Source: Flavobacterium sp. TAB 87 (GTDB lineage: Bacteria > Bacteroidota > Bacteroidia > Flavobacteriales > Flavobacteriaceae). Taken from it: a DNA stretch of 64,000 nucleotides. Where the stretch lies: assembly GCF_001529295.1 (NCBI RefSeq), contig NZ_LLWK01000035.1:186001-250000 (forward strand), written 5' to 3'. The position numbers and the translations under genes were made by a program. Numbering within the stretch: the first letter of the stretch is position 1; the number at the start of each line of letters is the position of its first letter. Under the pieces are notes generated by a model, which was not told where the DNA came from, made no database searches, and saw only the letters and a list, made by a program, of their open reading frames with translations. Shown piece by piece: positions 36,246 through 44,945 of the stretch.

Positions 36246-36869
36246 ATGGCAAAAAAGATATACCAAGGAGAAATCAACGATAAAGAGCGATCAAAACGTA
36301 AACTCATAAATTCAGTAGGAAAGGTTTTGAAAATCAAAGGGTATTCAGGATTGACAGCAACAAATATTGCAAAAGCTGCAGGTTTAAGCCGTCGTCTCAT
36401 TACAACTTATTTTGATTCTGTAGATCATTTGGTAGAAACGTATGTTAGACATAAGGATTATTGGACTGAAGCATCAGGAAATATTGGAGAAATAATTGAA
36501 CAAAATCAAGGGAATAATACTAAGGAAGTAATTAATTATCTATTGCAAAATCAATTAGATTATTTTTATAATAGTACGGAAATGCAAAAGCTTATTTTAT
36601 GGGAGATTAGCGAAAAAACAAAAATTATGTATGAAGTTTGCGATGACAGAGAACGTTTAGGTTCAAAGATTTTTGAGCTAGCTGACGAAGAATTTAAAGC
36701 TGATATAATTGACATTAGAGCAATATCAGCACTATTAGTTGCGGGTATTTATTATACGGTACTTCATGCGAAATCTACAAATACACTGTTTTGTGGAATT
36801 GATATTAATGAACCTGAGGGGATGAAAAGAATTAAAAATGCAATTAGTTTAATAATTGAAAACGCATAG
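36246..36869 (+). CDS. TetR-family transcriptional regulator
   Basis: A 207-residue regulator. The N-terminal HTH reads GYSGLTATNIAKAAGLSRRLITTYFDSVDHLVETYVRH, the standard TetR DNA-binding helices (with RRLITTYF in place of the common R-x-x-x-Y-x-Y-F). The C-terminal ligand domain is all-helical and distinct from well-known drug-efflux repressors. It follows the oxoamine synthase gene by 91 bases on the same strand, so its ligand may be the product or precursor of that enzyme. A perfect inverted repeat overlapping its own promoter suggests autoregulation. Whether it also reads the different CCCG palindromes at 34.7-34.85 kb is open. Confidence 0.82.
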   Translation: MAKKIYQGEINDKERSKRKLINSVGKVLKIKGYSGLTATNIAKAAGLSRRLITTYFDSVDHLVETYVRHKDYWTEASGNIGEIIEQNQGNNTKEVINYLLQNQLDYFYNSTEMQKLILWEISEKTKIMYEVCDDRERLGSKIFELADEEFKADIIDIRAISALLVAGIYYTVLHAKSTNTLFCGIDINEPEGMKRIKNAISLIIENA

Positions 36870-37020
36870 GATATAGTAGGTAATATTTTTTCTAAGTATG
36901 TAGTTTAATATAAACAAAAAGGTAAATATTTTGATATTTAATAATATATCCTAATTAAAAAGAAATAGTAAAACTATTTTAAAATCTAAAATTAAAGTGA
37001 TGTTAATTTAATCTTTTTAT

Positions 37021-39021
37021 TTATCCTTTCTTTACCAAATGCTGTAAATCTGGGTCATTTGTAATCCGCTCTATCTCATTTTCAATAATAGCAACAATGT
37101 CCAGTTTTATTTGGCGGTAGTTAGTCTCAATTTCCTGTTTCATATTATTTTTACCCTGTTCATTTGTAAAATTTAAGATTTGCGGTATCTTCTGATACGC
37201 TTTGGTTTCGGCCGTTACGGTATCATTATCAACTACAATTTCAGCGTGAAATATTTTTTGCTCAATTCTTTCATCAAAGTTATCGGAAACCGCCCCAACA
37301 AAAATACCCTGTGTCAAAGTGGAAATTTTTGATGCTGGTATCAGACTGTCTAACTGTGTAGAAATAGAAGTTGATTTGTCGTTACGATTAATGGTAAGAC
37401 TTTGACGTTTTTGTAAAACCTTCCCGAAGCGTTCTGATAGATTCTTAGCGGTTTCACCAACCACTTGACCACTAAATATGTTTCCAACTGTGTTCTGTAT
37501 TACTTTACTTTCCTTATCACCATAGTCACGTATCAATTGAGAGAAATCCTGAAATCCTAAACAAATCGCCACTTTGTTACTACGGGCAGTAGCAATGAGA
37601 TTATCCAACCCTCTGAAATAAATAGTTGGTAACTCATCAATGATAACTGAACTTTTTAATTTCTCTTTCTTGTTGATTAATTTCACAATCCTTGAATTGT
37701 ACAATCCCAATGCAGCCGAATAAATATTCTGACGGTCGGGATTGTTTCCAACACAAAGAATTTTGGGTTCTTTAGGATTATTAATGTCTAATGAAAAATC
37801 ATCTCCTGTCATTACCCAATAGAGCTGAGGTGAAATCATTCTTGACAAAGGAATTTTAGCGGAAGCAATCTGTCCCTGCAACTGATCTTGAGCACCACCT
37901 TGCCAGGCATCCATAAACGGAGAAAGATAATTTTCTAAATCAGGGTAAGTAGTTAATATGGTAAAGACATCAGCATATTTTTTATTTAACAGTTCAATAG
38001 CGTGTGGAAAAGTGCAATATTTACCATTATCATATATTTTCAGAAACCAAATAATGGCAGCTAATAAAATAATCGGACTTTCTACAAAAAAATCACCTTG
38101 TTTCTGTATCCAACTACGATTCAAATTGAGCATAATAGTATAAGCGGCTTCATAAGCATCTGATATATCCGTCATAAAATCAGGATTAAGCGGATTGCAA
38201 CGATGGCTTCTGCTAGGATCGTCAAAGTTGATAACATAAAATTTAGGTTTTACTTTATACTTGTCAGTGTGTTTCAGTAAATGGTTATAAGCAATGGTAG
38301 AAAGATCATCAAATTTAAAATCGTAGATGTACATTGAAAAGCCTTTTTCAATATGTTGCTTGATATAACTGTTTATAATAGCATACGATTTACCCGATCC
38401 TGGTGTGCCTAACACAATTGTAGCTCTAAAAGGATTTACGATATTAATCCAACCGTTATGTTCTTTTTTATTGTACCAAAATTTGGTGGGCAGGTTGACG
38501 GAATATTCGTTTTCCATCAATTTGGTTTCCTGCATAAAACTTTCATTCTCGTTATTGAAAACATCGTCCATTAGATTGGTGCGAAGTAAACGGCTCATCC
38601 AAACTCCTGCTACCATCAATGCTATGTAACCTAAACTAGCAGTAAGGATATATAAGAATGTGGCGGTATTTAATGACAGCTTTAATAAAGGTGTGTTCAG
38701 AAAAAACAAGACGAAACCAATTACCAAAGCAATATAAATTTTAGCCCACGTTATTTTTTCGTCTTTAACTCCCTTTGAACCCAAACAACTTAATGCCAAT
38801 AATACCAACGCGAATACTTTTGTATAAAGGGTATGAGAAAACAAACCAGCCGTCCGTTGGAAATTGCCTAAAATTTTGTTTATGATTTCCAATGTCCAGC
38901 CACGTTCTAAAAAAAATCCGTAACAAAACCAATAAAAATGCATCAGTACCAACAAGATACTTATTGCACGCATAAAAGCCATTATCTTGGCAAGCCCTCT
39001 TAAATCATCTTCTCCTTGCAT
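37021..39021 (-). CDS. mobC: MobC, TraG/VirD4-type coupling protein
   Basis: A type IV coupling protein that links the relaxosome to the mating channel. I choose the ATG at 39021 (MQGEDDLRGLAKIMAFMRA) and not the longer open frame from 39108, whose first 29 residues do not look like the family. The N-terminus has about four membrane helices. The ATPase has Walker A LGTPGSGKSY at about residue 203-212, Walker B-like SSVIIDELPTIY, and the TraG/VirD4 block NTVGNIFSGQVVGETAK. Its length of 666 residues is normal for element-borne MobC. It lies 94 bases downstream of the relaxase gene, in the mobA-mobB-mobC order typical of CTnDOT-like elements. Confidence 0.92.
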   Translation of the reverse strand: MQGEDDLRGLAKIMAFMRAISILLVLMHFYWFCYGFFLERGWTLEIINKILGNFQRTAGLFSHTLYTKVFALVLLALSCLGSKGVKDEKITWAKIYIALVIGFVLFFLNTPLLKLSLNTATFLYILTASLGYIALMVAGVWMSRLLRTNLMDDVFNNENESFMQETKLMENEYSVNLPTKFWYNKKEHNGWINIVNPFRATIVLGTPGSGKSYAIINSYIKQHIEKGFSMYIYDFKFDDLSTIAYNHLLKHTDKYKVKPKFYVINFDDPSRSHRCNPLNPDFMTDISDAYEAAYTIMLNLNRSWIQKQGDFFVESPIILLAAIIWFLKIYDNGKYCTFPHAIELLNKKYADVFTILTTYPDLENYLSPFMDAWQGGAQDQLQGQIASAKIPLSRMISPQLYWVMTGDDFSLDINNPKEPKILCVGNNPDRQNIYSAALGLYNSRIVKLINKKEKLKSSVIIDELPTIYFRGLDNLIATARSNKVAICLGFQDFSQLIRDYGDKESKVIQNTVGNIFSGQVVGETAKNLSERFGKVLQKRQSLTINRNDKSTSISTQLDSLIPASKISTLTQGIFVGAVSDNFDERIEQKIFHAEIVVDNDTVTAETKAYQKIPQILNFTNEQGKNNMKQEIETNYRQIKLDIVAIIENEIERITNDPDLQHLVKKG

Positions 39022-39115
39022 TATTTGAATTTTTAATGTTCGGGCGTGAATGTAAAGAGTATGAAGGTTGTGTAGGTGAAAGTGGCAGATGATGGCTGTG
39101 AAAGGCAATGTTTGG

Positions 39116-40399
39116 CTATTGACCTTTTTTCCACTTTTTCTTCTTCATCTTATTGACAAAATCAAGTTCTTCATAATCTTCGGCTTGTGCTTCTGGAAGC
39201 AAGCCGCCAAACGCCTCAATCAAACCGTCTTCGTGTTTTTCAGAAGTATTCAGGAAATCGAACAAATGATGTGGTTGTTCCGAAGAAAGATCTACATTAT
39301 TTGGTTTTGATAATTTCGGTTGTTGTAAGACAGGTTCTTTAATTTCTGGTTTGATATTATTGTTCCAATAATCATTAAAGGTATTGGCAGAAAGTGTTGT
39401 TGCTAAACGGGAACCGTTCCAAATCGTTTTAGAGTTGTGGTCGATAAATGTAATTCCATAAATCCGTCCTGTTTCATTTCTGCGCACTACTACGTTGATG
39501 CCTTGACTGGCTAAATGCTTTTTAAAATTCAATTCATCAGATGTTGATTGCAGGGCAATAGTTACTGCTGATTTTAGAGTCTGTTTTGTCGGGTGGTCTT
39601 TTAGTGTTGCCTTGGAATTTTCAAAATGCAGTTCTAAAGCAGGAAGTCCTGCATTTTTTCCAAACAAAGAAGCCTTAAAAGGATGGCTTGTTTTTTCTCC
39701 CTTTTCATTCATAGCAAAATACAATAATCCTCGTTGGGGTTTACCGCGTAGTTCTCCTTCAACTTTTTCTGTAGTAATATTGAATAGGGAAAGTAAAGCG
39801 TTGTATTCTCCCAAAGTCTGAAATCGATAATAGTTTGGCAAATGACGAATAACAGAAGCTATCTGACTTTTTACATCTCCCGTTTTGTAATCTATAGGAC
39901 GGAAAATTTTATCGTTTTGTTTATGTTCTTTATCTGTTGCGGAAATTAGCTTGTGCTTCCTTTCGAGTTCACGACATACATTCATAGACTTCCTTTTCTC
40001 AAATTTATCTGAAATCTTTTTACCTTCTTCATCCACGCAAACCGATACAATATGGATATGAGTACGGTTAATATCCGTGTGCTTGAAAACCACATAAGGT
40101 TGTTCTTTATACCCCATTTCCTGCATATATTCCTGTGCCAGCTGTCTGAATTTTTCATCACTAACATTATCCCTTGGGTCGGGATTGAGTGAAATATGCA
40201 ACGTATGTTTTTCAGTATTGCGGTTGGCTATCAGATAAGGTTCAAAAGATTGGGTTAATTGTGCCACAGAATATTGCCCGCTAAGTGTTTCAATCATCTT
40301 ATTGGTAAATAGAATTTGCCCATTTTCTTTCTCTACTTTGAGATGATTATAGGCTAATGCTCCGTACAAACTGCTTCCTCTTCCGATTTTCGCTATCAT
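39116..40399 (-). CDS. mobB: MobB relaxase
   Basis: A 427-residue relaxase/mobilisation nuclease that nicks oriT and stays bound to the 5' end. The catalytic metal-binding signature is HTDINRTHIHIVSV (His107, His114, His116). The N-terminal MIAKIGRGSSLYGALAYNH contains a candidate nicking tyrosine at Y12 or Y17, as in the Bacteroides MobB type. The C-terminal third is low-complexity and charged. It is separated by 4 bases from mobA and read towards mobC, so mobA-mobB-mobC is one operon reading away from the putative oriT. Confidence 0.92.
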   Translation of the reverse strand: MIAKIGRGSSLYGALAYNHLKVEKENGQILFTNKMIETLSGQYSVAQLTQSFEPYLIANRNTEKHTLHISLNPDPRDNVSDEKFRQLAQEYMQEMGYKEQPYVVFKHTDINRTHIHIVSVCVDEEGKKISDKFEKRKSMNVCRELERKHKLISATDKEHKQNDKIFRPIDYKTGDVKSQIASVIRHLPNYYRFQTLGEYNALLSLFNITTEKVEGELRGKPQRGLLYFAMNEKGEKTSHPFKASLFGKNAGLPALELHFENSKATLKDHPTKQTLKSAVTIALQSTSDELNFKKHLASQGINVVVRRNETGRIYGITFIDHNSKTIWNGSRLATTLSANTFNDYWNNNIKPEIKEPVLQQPKLSKPNNVDLSSEQPHHLFDFLNTSEKHEDGLIEAFGGLLPEAQAEDYEELDFVNKMKKKKWKKGQ

Positions 40400-40403
40400 T
40401 TTA

Positions 40404-40862
40404 TCATTGTTTTTTCAAATGTTTTTGTTCAAATTCCTCGGTAAGTTGAATGATTTTTTGACACAATACTGCCATTTCAGCCGTTTGTTTTTCTAGTTTA
40501 TAAAGAAACGCTGCTGCCTTTTTCTCTGAGAAATGACGGTACAACAGCTTCACAATTTGGTTGTAATTTACTCCTATAGACCGAAATTGGCAATGAAAAG
40601 TAGTCAATCGCATATAATAATCCATTGTTACCTTATCGATTTTAACTGTTTTAATCTCTTTTCCAAAGACTACTGAAATGATGAATTTTGCCTTATTGGT
40701 CATTCCAGATGCTTCAAAAAGTGTTAATAATTGTGCGTTTTCATCATCCGTTAGACGAAAAACGTGTCGGTGGATACTAGGATCACTTTTAGGGTTTCGT
40801 CCACCTTTATGCTGTTTTTTGTTACTGTTTTCATTCATCACTAATCCAATTTTAATATTCAT
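40404..40862 (-). CDS. mobA: MobA relaxosome accessory protein
   Basis: A 152-residue ribbon-helix-helix type accessory protein. It has GGRNPKSDPSIHRHVFRLTDDENAQLLTLFEASGM, typical of the MobA/MobC accessory class that binds oriT and helps the relaxase, followed by a long coiled helix. The second ATG (40838, MNENSNKK) matches the usual family N-terminus and may be the real start. It is the first gene of the mob operon and lies right beside the oriT candidate at 40903-40956, to which it should bind. Confidence 0.85.
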   Translation of the reverse strand: MNIKIGLVMNENSNKKQHKGGRNPKSDPSIHRHVFRLTDDENAQLLTLFEASGMTNKAKFIISVVFGKEIKTVKIDKVTMDYYMRLTTFHCQFRSIGVNYNQIVKLLYRHFSEKKAAAFLYKLEKQTAEMAVLCQKIIQLTEEFEQKHLKKQ

Positions 40863-40902
40863 ATAAAACCTGACTTCGGAAGGTTTTTCAGCCCCCAGCA
40901 GG

Positions 40903-40956
40903 GCAAGTTGTTTTGAGGCACGAACTCGGTTTCGAGTGCCTCAAAACACAACTTGC
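40903..40956. other. candidate oriT: long inverted repeat beside mobA
   Basis: GCAAGTTGTTTTGAGGCAC (40903-40921) pairs with the 40936-40956 arm (GTGCCTCAAAACACAACTTG plus C), differing only by two inserted bases; a second stem ACTCG/CGAGT lies in the loop. A TCCGCC/GGCGGA hairpin follows at about 40980-40996. The place, between mobA and the divergent traA, is where Bacteroidota elements keep oriT. The nick site cannot be assigned from sequence alone. Confidence 0.6.
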
Positions 40957-40996
40957 CGTGTTCTGATGAACACAAGAATCCGTCCGCCTGTCGGCG

Positions 40997-41543
40997 GAAC
41001 TGGATTAAATGTAACAGGGAAAAACGGCTTGATGCCGTTCTGTTTAGTGTCCATTTTGTCAAGATGCTTTTTCATAAAACAATTAATAAAAATTATTTCA
41101 CAAAGTAAACAACTGTTATTAAGAGTATTGTAATATAACCACTGGACAAACTCTGCCTCTGAGAGCCAAACACTGCCACACATAAACCAGGAGACAATTC
41201 AATCGCTTTATTTGCTTTATAGTTTTAGTGCAGGTGGTAAAAAATGTATTCGGGCAAATAAGAAAAGAGTATTTGAATACAGATAATTTGGAATAAAAGC
41301 ATAAGGTCTTAAAAGCATAAAACTTTAAAAATGTAAAGGCATAAAAGCGGTAAAGCAATTTACCCGTTACAAGGTTTACAATTTGATAAAAAGTATTACA
41401 GACAAAGTGGTAAGGCAGACATACAACAAAAAAGGAAAATGCCCAAAAAGTAAAGAAGGTATTTGGAAAAAAGGCAATATTATGATATGCTAATAATCAA
41501 ACCTGTCAAACAAATAAAATGTGTAACAATAAAATTTTAAATA
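40997..41543. other. gap between the oriT candidate and traA
   Basis: About 550 bases without a convincing gene. Short minus-strand frames here have atypical Cys/Phe-rich translations and no family resemblance, so I treat them as chance. The stretch presumably contains the traA promoter, but no perfect TAnnTTTG box was found. Confidence 0.4.
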
Positions 41544-42311
41544 ATGGAAACAAAAAAGGAAACCTTAAAAATCAGTTTTTCAACGCCCAAAGGTGGAGTT
41601 GGAAAATCTACTATGACTGCACTACTTTCAAGTGTATTGCATTATCGTTTAGGATTTAATGTGCTTGTGATGGATTGTGATTTTCCACAACACAGCTTAG
41701 CCAATATGAGAGAAAGGGATTTGAAGACGATTATGCAGAATGATTATCATAAAAGAGCTGCAATGAAGTTGTATCAAAGCATCAATAAAAAGGCGTATCC
41801 GATTATAAGTTGCAAAGCAGAGGATGCCTTGTCAAAAGCTTTGGAATACGTAAATCAATCTGCAGTAAAACCCGATATAACTTTTTTTGACCTTCCGGGT
41901 ACAGCTAACACAAAAGGTGTGCTTACTACTTTAAGAACAATGGATTTTATTTTTTCGCCAATCAGTGCTGACCGTTTGGTTATGGAAAGTACATTGAGTT
42001 TTACCAAAGCATTTCTTGGTTTACCCGAAACGGATCAGAGTAATACAGATCAAAAAATGTGGATGTTTTGGAATCAGGTAGATGGCCGAGAAAAGACAGG
42101 AATATACGAGGCGTATCAAAGTGTTATTAATGAGCTTGATTTATCTGTAATGAACTCACGAATAATGGACAGTAAACGCTTCAGAAAAGAAACAGATGAC
42201 ACACCGAACAGTGTATTTCGGTCAAGTCTGCTACCTGCCGAACCTCAATTAATGAAAGCGACAAAAATGGATTTGTTTGTTGACGAGTTTTTTAAAATTG
42301 TTAATCTCTAA
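41544..42311 (+). CDS. traA: TraA, ParA-family ATPase
   Basis: A 255-residue ParA/MinD-type ATPase. The deviant Walker A is STPKGGVGKSTMTALL (core at residues 15-23), the switch region contains VMDCDFPQHSL, and a second acidic motif, DITFFDLPGTANT, follows. In CTnDOT-like elements it is the first gene of the tra region and was named TraA; it may position the element or the conjugation apparatus. It is followed by the DUF3408 gene with 11 bases between, so the two are co-transcribed. Confidence 0.9.
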   Translation: METKKETLKISFSTPKGGVGKSTMTALLSSVLHYRLGFNVLVMDCDFPQHSLANMRERDLKTIMQNDYHKRAAMKLYQSINKKAYPIISCKAEDALSKALEYVNQSAVKPDITFFDLPGTANTKGVLTTLRTMDFIFSPISADRLVMESTLSFTKAFLGLPETDQSNTDQKMWMFWNQVDGREKTGIYEAYQSVINELDLSVMNSRIMDSKRFRKETDDTPNSVFRSSLLPAEPQLMKATKMDLFVDEFFKIVNL

Positions 42312-42322
42312 AATAGTTAAGG

Positions 42323-42727
42323 ATGACCATAAATAAAGAAAAAAAAATAGCAGATAAGCCTGTTCTTGATGAAGAATTAATCATGAATATCATGAGTGGA
42401 AATCAGTCTTCTACTGTAACACAAGCTAATCAACAACAGGAAATACAGAAGGAAACAAAACCAAAAGAAAAAGCCCGCAATAGTTCCTCAAAGAAAGTGG
42501 ATTATGAAGAGGTATTTCTGGTCAATCGGTTTCCTTCAGGTCGTAACGGAAAGGTCGTTTACATACGAGCCGAATACCACGAAAGGTTGATCCGCATTGT
42601 GCAATTAACGAGGGAGGAAAAGACAACACTTTACTCCTATATTGACAACATCCTTGAGCATCACTTTAGGGAGTTTGGGGATGATATTACTGATTATTTT
42701 AACGAACGTTTTAAACCTATTTTATAA
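42323..42727 (+). CDS. traB: DUF3408 protein, TraB-like
   Basis: A 134-residue protein. The N-terminal half is disordered (Gln/Lys-rich). The C-terminal half is the DUF3408 domain: FLVNRFPSGRNGKVVYIRAEYHERLIRI and a helical LYSYIDNILEHHFREFGDDI end, resembling a ribbon-helix-helix DNA-binding fold. It normally accompanies the ParA-like TraA, and the pair recall a ParA/ParB-type partition or anchoring module. It ends 3 bases before the next gene. Confidence 0.85.
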   Translation: MTINKEKKIADKPVLDEELIMNIMSGNQSSTVTQANQQQEIQKETKPKEKARNSSSKKVDYEEVFLVNRFPSGRNGKVVYIRAEYHERLIRIVQLTREEKTTLYSYIDNILEHHFREFGDDITDYFNERFKPIL

Positions 42728-42730
42728 GCT

Positions 42731-43366
42731 ATGGAATTTGTAATTTTGATATGCCTGTTGATAGTGATTGCATTGCTTTTACAGGAAAAGATTGTTATCA
42801 AGAAGAAGTTGAAGCAAAAGTCGATACAGGAAAAAGCCAATCCGAAACTACCCGATATTATGGGTCAGCCCAAGCCAGTAAGAAGCATTTCTGTGGCAAA
42901 GGCTACTACTGAACACCAAATTGAAGAGAATGAAATAAACCCTGATGATTTAGACATCGAATACGACGAAAATGAAAATGTAGGTGCTCAAATTCCTCAG
43001 GAAGAACTGGATGAAGTTTTCAGTAATATGCCTGAATTTGAAGAAGAGGAAGAAGAATGGAACAGATACGGAATATCTGGTGAGGATAACCGTTTTGCCC
43101 AAGGAGTTACCTTTGAAGAACTAAGTTCCGTGGGGATGTTACTCCAAAAAGAAAAATTGGAGCAATCTCAAAAGGAAACAGCGATAGCTATAGTTCAGAA
43201 AATACAGGGAACCGAATTATTTAGCCTTTTGGAAAATTCTATGGAAAGTGCTTCACGAAAAATAGCCGAGCTATTGGACAGTAGCCTTTCTTATGAAGCA
43301 GATGCTGGTTCTTCCGCTTTGTGGAATGATGATTTGGAGAGGTTTGATATTGGGGAGTTTGTTTAG
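42731..43366 (+). CDS. traD: TraD conjugal transfer protein
   Basis: A 211-residue protein with one N-terminal membrane helix (VILICLLIVIALLL), a basic juxtamembrane stretch and a very acidic middle (EEEEEEW-type). The conserved TraD end reads FEELSSVGMLLQKEKL and later ELLDSSLSYEADAGSSALWNDD, typical of CTn TraD. Its role in transfer is not defined. The last codons and stop lie inside a 13-bp terminator stem, so the traA-traB-traD transcript ends here and traE onwards needs its own promoter. Confidence 0.82.
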   Translation: MEFVILICLLIVIALLLQEKIVIKKKLKQKSIQEKANPKLPDIMGQPKPVRSISVAKATTEHQIEENEINPDDLDIEYDENENVGAQIPQEELDEVFSNMPEFEEEEEEWNRYGISGEDNRFAQGVTFEELSSVGMLLQKEKLEQSQKETAIAIVQKIQGTELFSLLENSMESASRKIAELLDSSLSYEADAGSSALWNDDLERFDIGEFV

Positions 43367-43383
43367 ACTCCCCAATATCTTTT
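43346..43383 (+). terminator. terminator overlapping the traD stop
   Basis: GATATTGGGGAGT (43346-43358) and ACTCCCCAATATC (43367-43379) form a perfect 13-bp stem followed by TTTT. The traD stop TAG lies in the loop. Confidence 0.8.
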
Positions 43384-43504
43384 AAAATATTATTAAATTG
43401 TTATTTTACAATTTCAACAATTTTTGGATTGATATAATGTATTATCCAATATATCCTCTTTTGCATTGACGTTCTGTATAGTCCTCCATTTTTAAAACAT
43501 CTAT

Positions 43505-44416
43505 CTAAATATTTTGCAATATAATTTTCTTTCTAGACTTATTAATTTCTCCTTTTGGAAAGAGAAAAATAAAGATATTATGACCATTATTGAAATAATG
43601 AAAATTTGAATTTAATTCTTCATTATTTTTTGTCTTTAAAGTAATATTTCCTTTATCATTAAACCTTATTTTAAATTGATAACATTTCATAAATTCCCAA
43701 TGAAAACCAAAGTTTTCTGGAAAATCCAATTCACCTATTTCATTTAGAAAAGAATTTGAATAAAATAAATCACGTTTTTCACATAGCGCACCATTTCCTT
43801 TAGCACCTTTAATCGGAGTTAGTACTAATAGAGCACATTTATTTCTTGATTGAATAACAAAATTTCTTAATGCTGAGTGAACAGATGATCCAAATTTTTT
43901 AGACATACTCATAGCAGAACTAATACTAAGAGGCAAAGAATTCATTTCTGTAATGAATCTATCATGTTGAAACAATGTTATTGATGCAAAATAATTTGCT
44001 TCAGCTTCAAACCCATCATCAAATGATTCAATCAAAGTTGAATCATTATCTGCTGCTAAAATAACTTCACTTTGCCATGTTAGAACTCCATGTCCAATTT
44101 CATGAAGCTTTACAAAATTTTTCCTTCCATCGCTTTGACTAAGATCAACGTATATTTTTTTCTCCCTTCTGTCAAAAAAACCTTTAACTTTTGTTAATCC
44201 AGATTGTAAAAATTTTAATTTTTCAAAAGACTCCTCTTTCAACTTTTCAAAAAAAGATTTATCAATTTTGCTTAAATCAATACTTGTATCGATTACTAAT
44301 TCACTATGATTGAGAATCTTTTCGATTGGGGTTGGAAAAACATCAAGAGCTTTGCTTTGTTTTAAAATTTCATAAGATATTTTTTCAATATCTCTTTTCG
44401 TTGATTCATCTATCAT
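43505..44416 (-). CDS. ImmA/IrrE-family metallopeptidase
   Basis: A 303-residue protein with the zinc-peptidase motif HEIGHGVL (HEIGH at residues 105-109) and a downstream acidic EAEANYFAS block that supplies the third ligand, the classic ImmA/IrrE layout. In ICEBs1 and phages such proteases cut their partner XRE repressor to switch the element on. The start ATG overlaps the stop of the XRE gene by 4 bases, so the pair is translationally coupled, matching the ImmR-ImmA arrangement. The C-terminal about 100 residues are a sensor-like domain that I do not recognise. The inducing signal is unknown. Confidence 0.87.
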   Translation of the reverse strand: MIDESTKRDIEKISYEILKQSKALDVFPTPIEKILNHSELVIDTSIDLSKIDKSFFEKLKEESFEKLKFLQSGLTKVKGFFDRREKKIYVDLSQSDGRKNFVKLHEIGHGVLTWQSEVILAADNDSTLIESFDDGFEAEANYFASITLFQHDRFITEMNSLPLSISSAMSMSKKFGSSVHSALRNFVIQSRNKCALLVLTPIKGAKGNGALCEKRDLFYSNSFLNEIGELDFPENFGFHWEFMKCYQFKIRFNDKGNITLKTKNNEELNSNFHYFNNGHNIFIFLFPKGEINKSRKKIILQNI

Positions 44417-44760
44417 TTATTTCTTTGCTTAATATATTCTAAATATTTTAAAACCTCTTCTCTTTCATTTTTATCCATTCCTTCGGAAGAAAAAGCTATA
44501 GTTTCAACAAATTTAGAATGTTCATTTGTATCCTCTTTTTCTTTGTGCTCAATAATCCCAGCATTATTTAATAAAACTTTTAAGGGCACATTATATAGAG
44601 ATGATAATTTATAAAGAATATTTGCTGAAGGACTTTTTATCTTTTCGTTTTCTAACTGACTTAAATAAGCATTAGATATTCCCGTAGATTCTTCAACTTG
44701 GCGCAACGTCAATCTCATAGATTTTCTAGCGTCTTTCAGTGTAGTTCCTAAAGTTTTCAT
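44413..44760 (-). CDS. XRE-family repressor, ImmR-like
   Basis: A 115-residue regulator: HTH DARKSMRLTLRQVEESTGISNAYLSQLENEKIKSP (classic Cro/CI) followed by a linker and a short helical tail. It is coupled to the ImmA-like peptidase gene. Its own promoter and a divergent promoter for the ubiquitin-like operon lie within 110 bases, and TTGCT-type repeats overlap both -33 boxes. This makes it a likely repressor of both transcripts, released when the peptidase cuts it. The link to the divergent operon is inferred from operator placement. Confidence 0.87.
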   Translation of the reverse strand: MKTLGTTLKDARKSMRLTLRQVEESTGISNAYLSQLENEKIKSPSANILYKLSSLYNVPLKVLLNNAGIIEHKEKEDTNEHSKFVETIAFSSEGMDKNEREEVLKYLEYIKQRNK

Positions 44761-44774
44761 AAGATATATTTTTA

Positions 44775-44804
44775 CAAAGATAATTCTTTTGCTTGATATA
44801 GCAA
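44775..44804 (-). promoter_or_regulatory. XRE-immA promoter with overlapping operator
   Basis: On the minus strand, -7 TATCTTTG (44775-44782) and -33 TTG (44802-44804) are separated by 19 bases, an excellent flavobacterial promoter. The palindrome TTGCT-N6-AGCAA (44789-44804) covers the -33 box. The start point would lie only a few bases before the ATG. Confidence 0.65.
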
Positions 44805-44840
44805 GAATAAATTAATTATATTCTAAAAATAATTATATTT

Positions 44841-44874
44841 TTGCTTGCTATATTTAGATTTGTTTGTATATTTG
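44841..44874 (+). promoter_or_regulatory. divergent promoter towards the ubiquitin-like operon
   Basis: -33 TTG (44845-44847) and -7 TATATTTG (44867-44874) are spaced by 19 bases. A second copy of the TTTTGCTTG-x-TATA repeat starts at about 44839, overlapping the -33 box, so the XRE protein should control both promoters. Transcription would start near 44881, giving a leader of about 300 bases before the first gene at 45179. Confidence 0.65.
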
Positions 44875-44945
44875 CACTATATAATCTTTTAAAGATTCAA
44901 TTTGTTTAATTAAATTAAAGTCATGTGATAGATAAATAAGTAAAA

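Noticed and set aside
39022..39108. Longer N-terminus for MobC from an upstream start at 39108
   Set aside because: The additional 29 residues are His/Leu-rich and not family-like; the ATG at 39021 gives the expected N-terminus.
40859..41358. Three minus-strand frames between mobA and traA
   Set aside because: They cross the long inverted repeat and have Phe/Cys-rich translations without family resemblance; the oriT reading explains the structure better.
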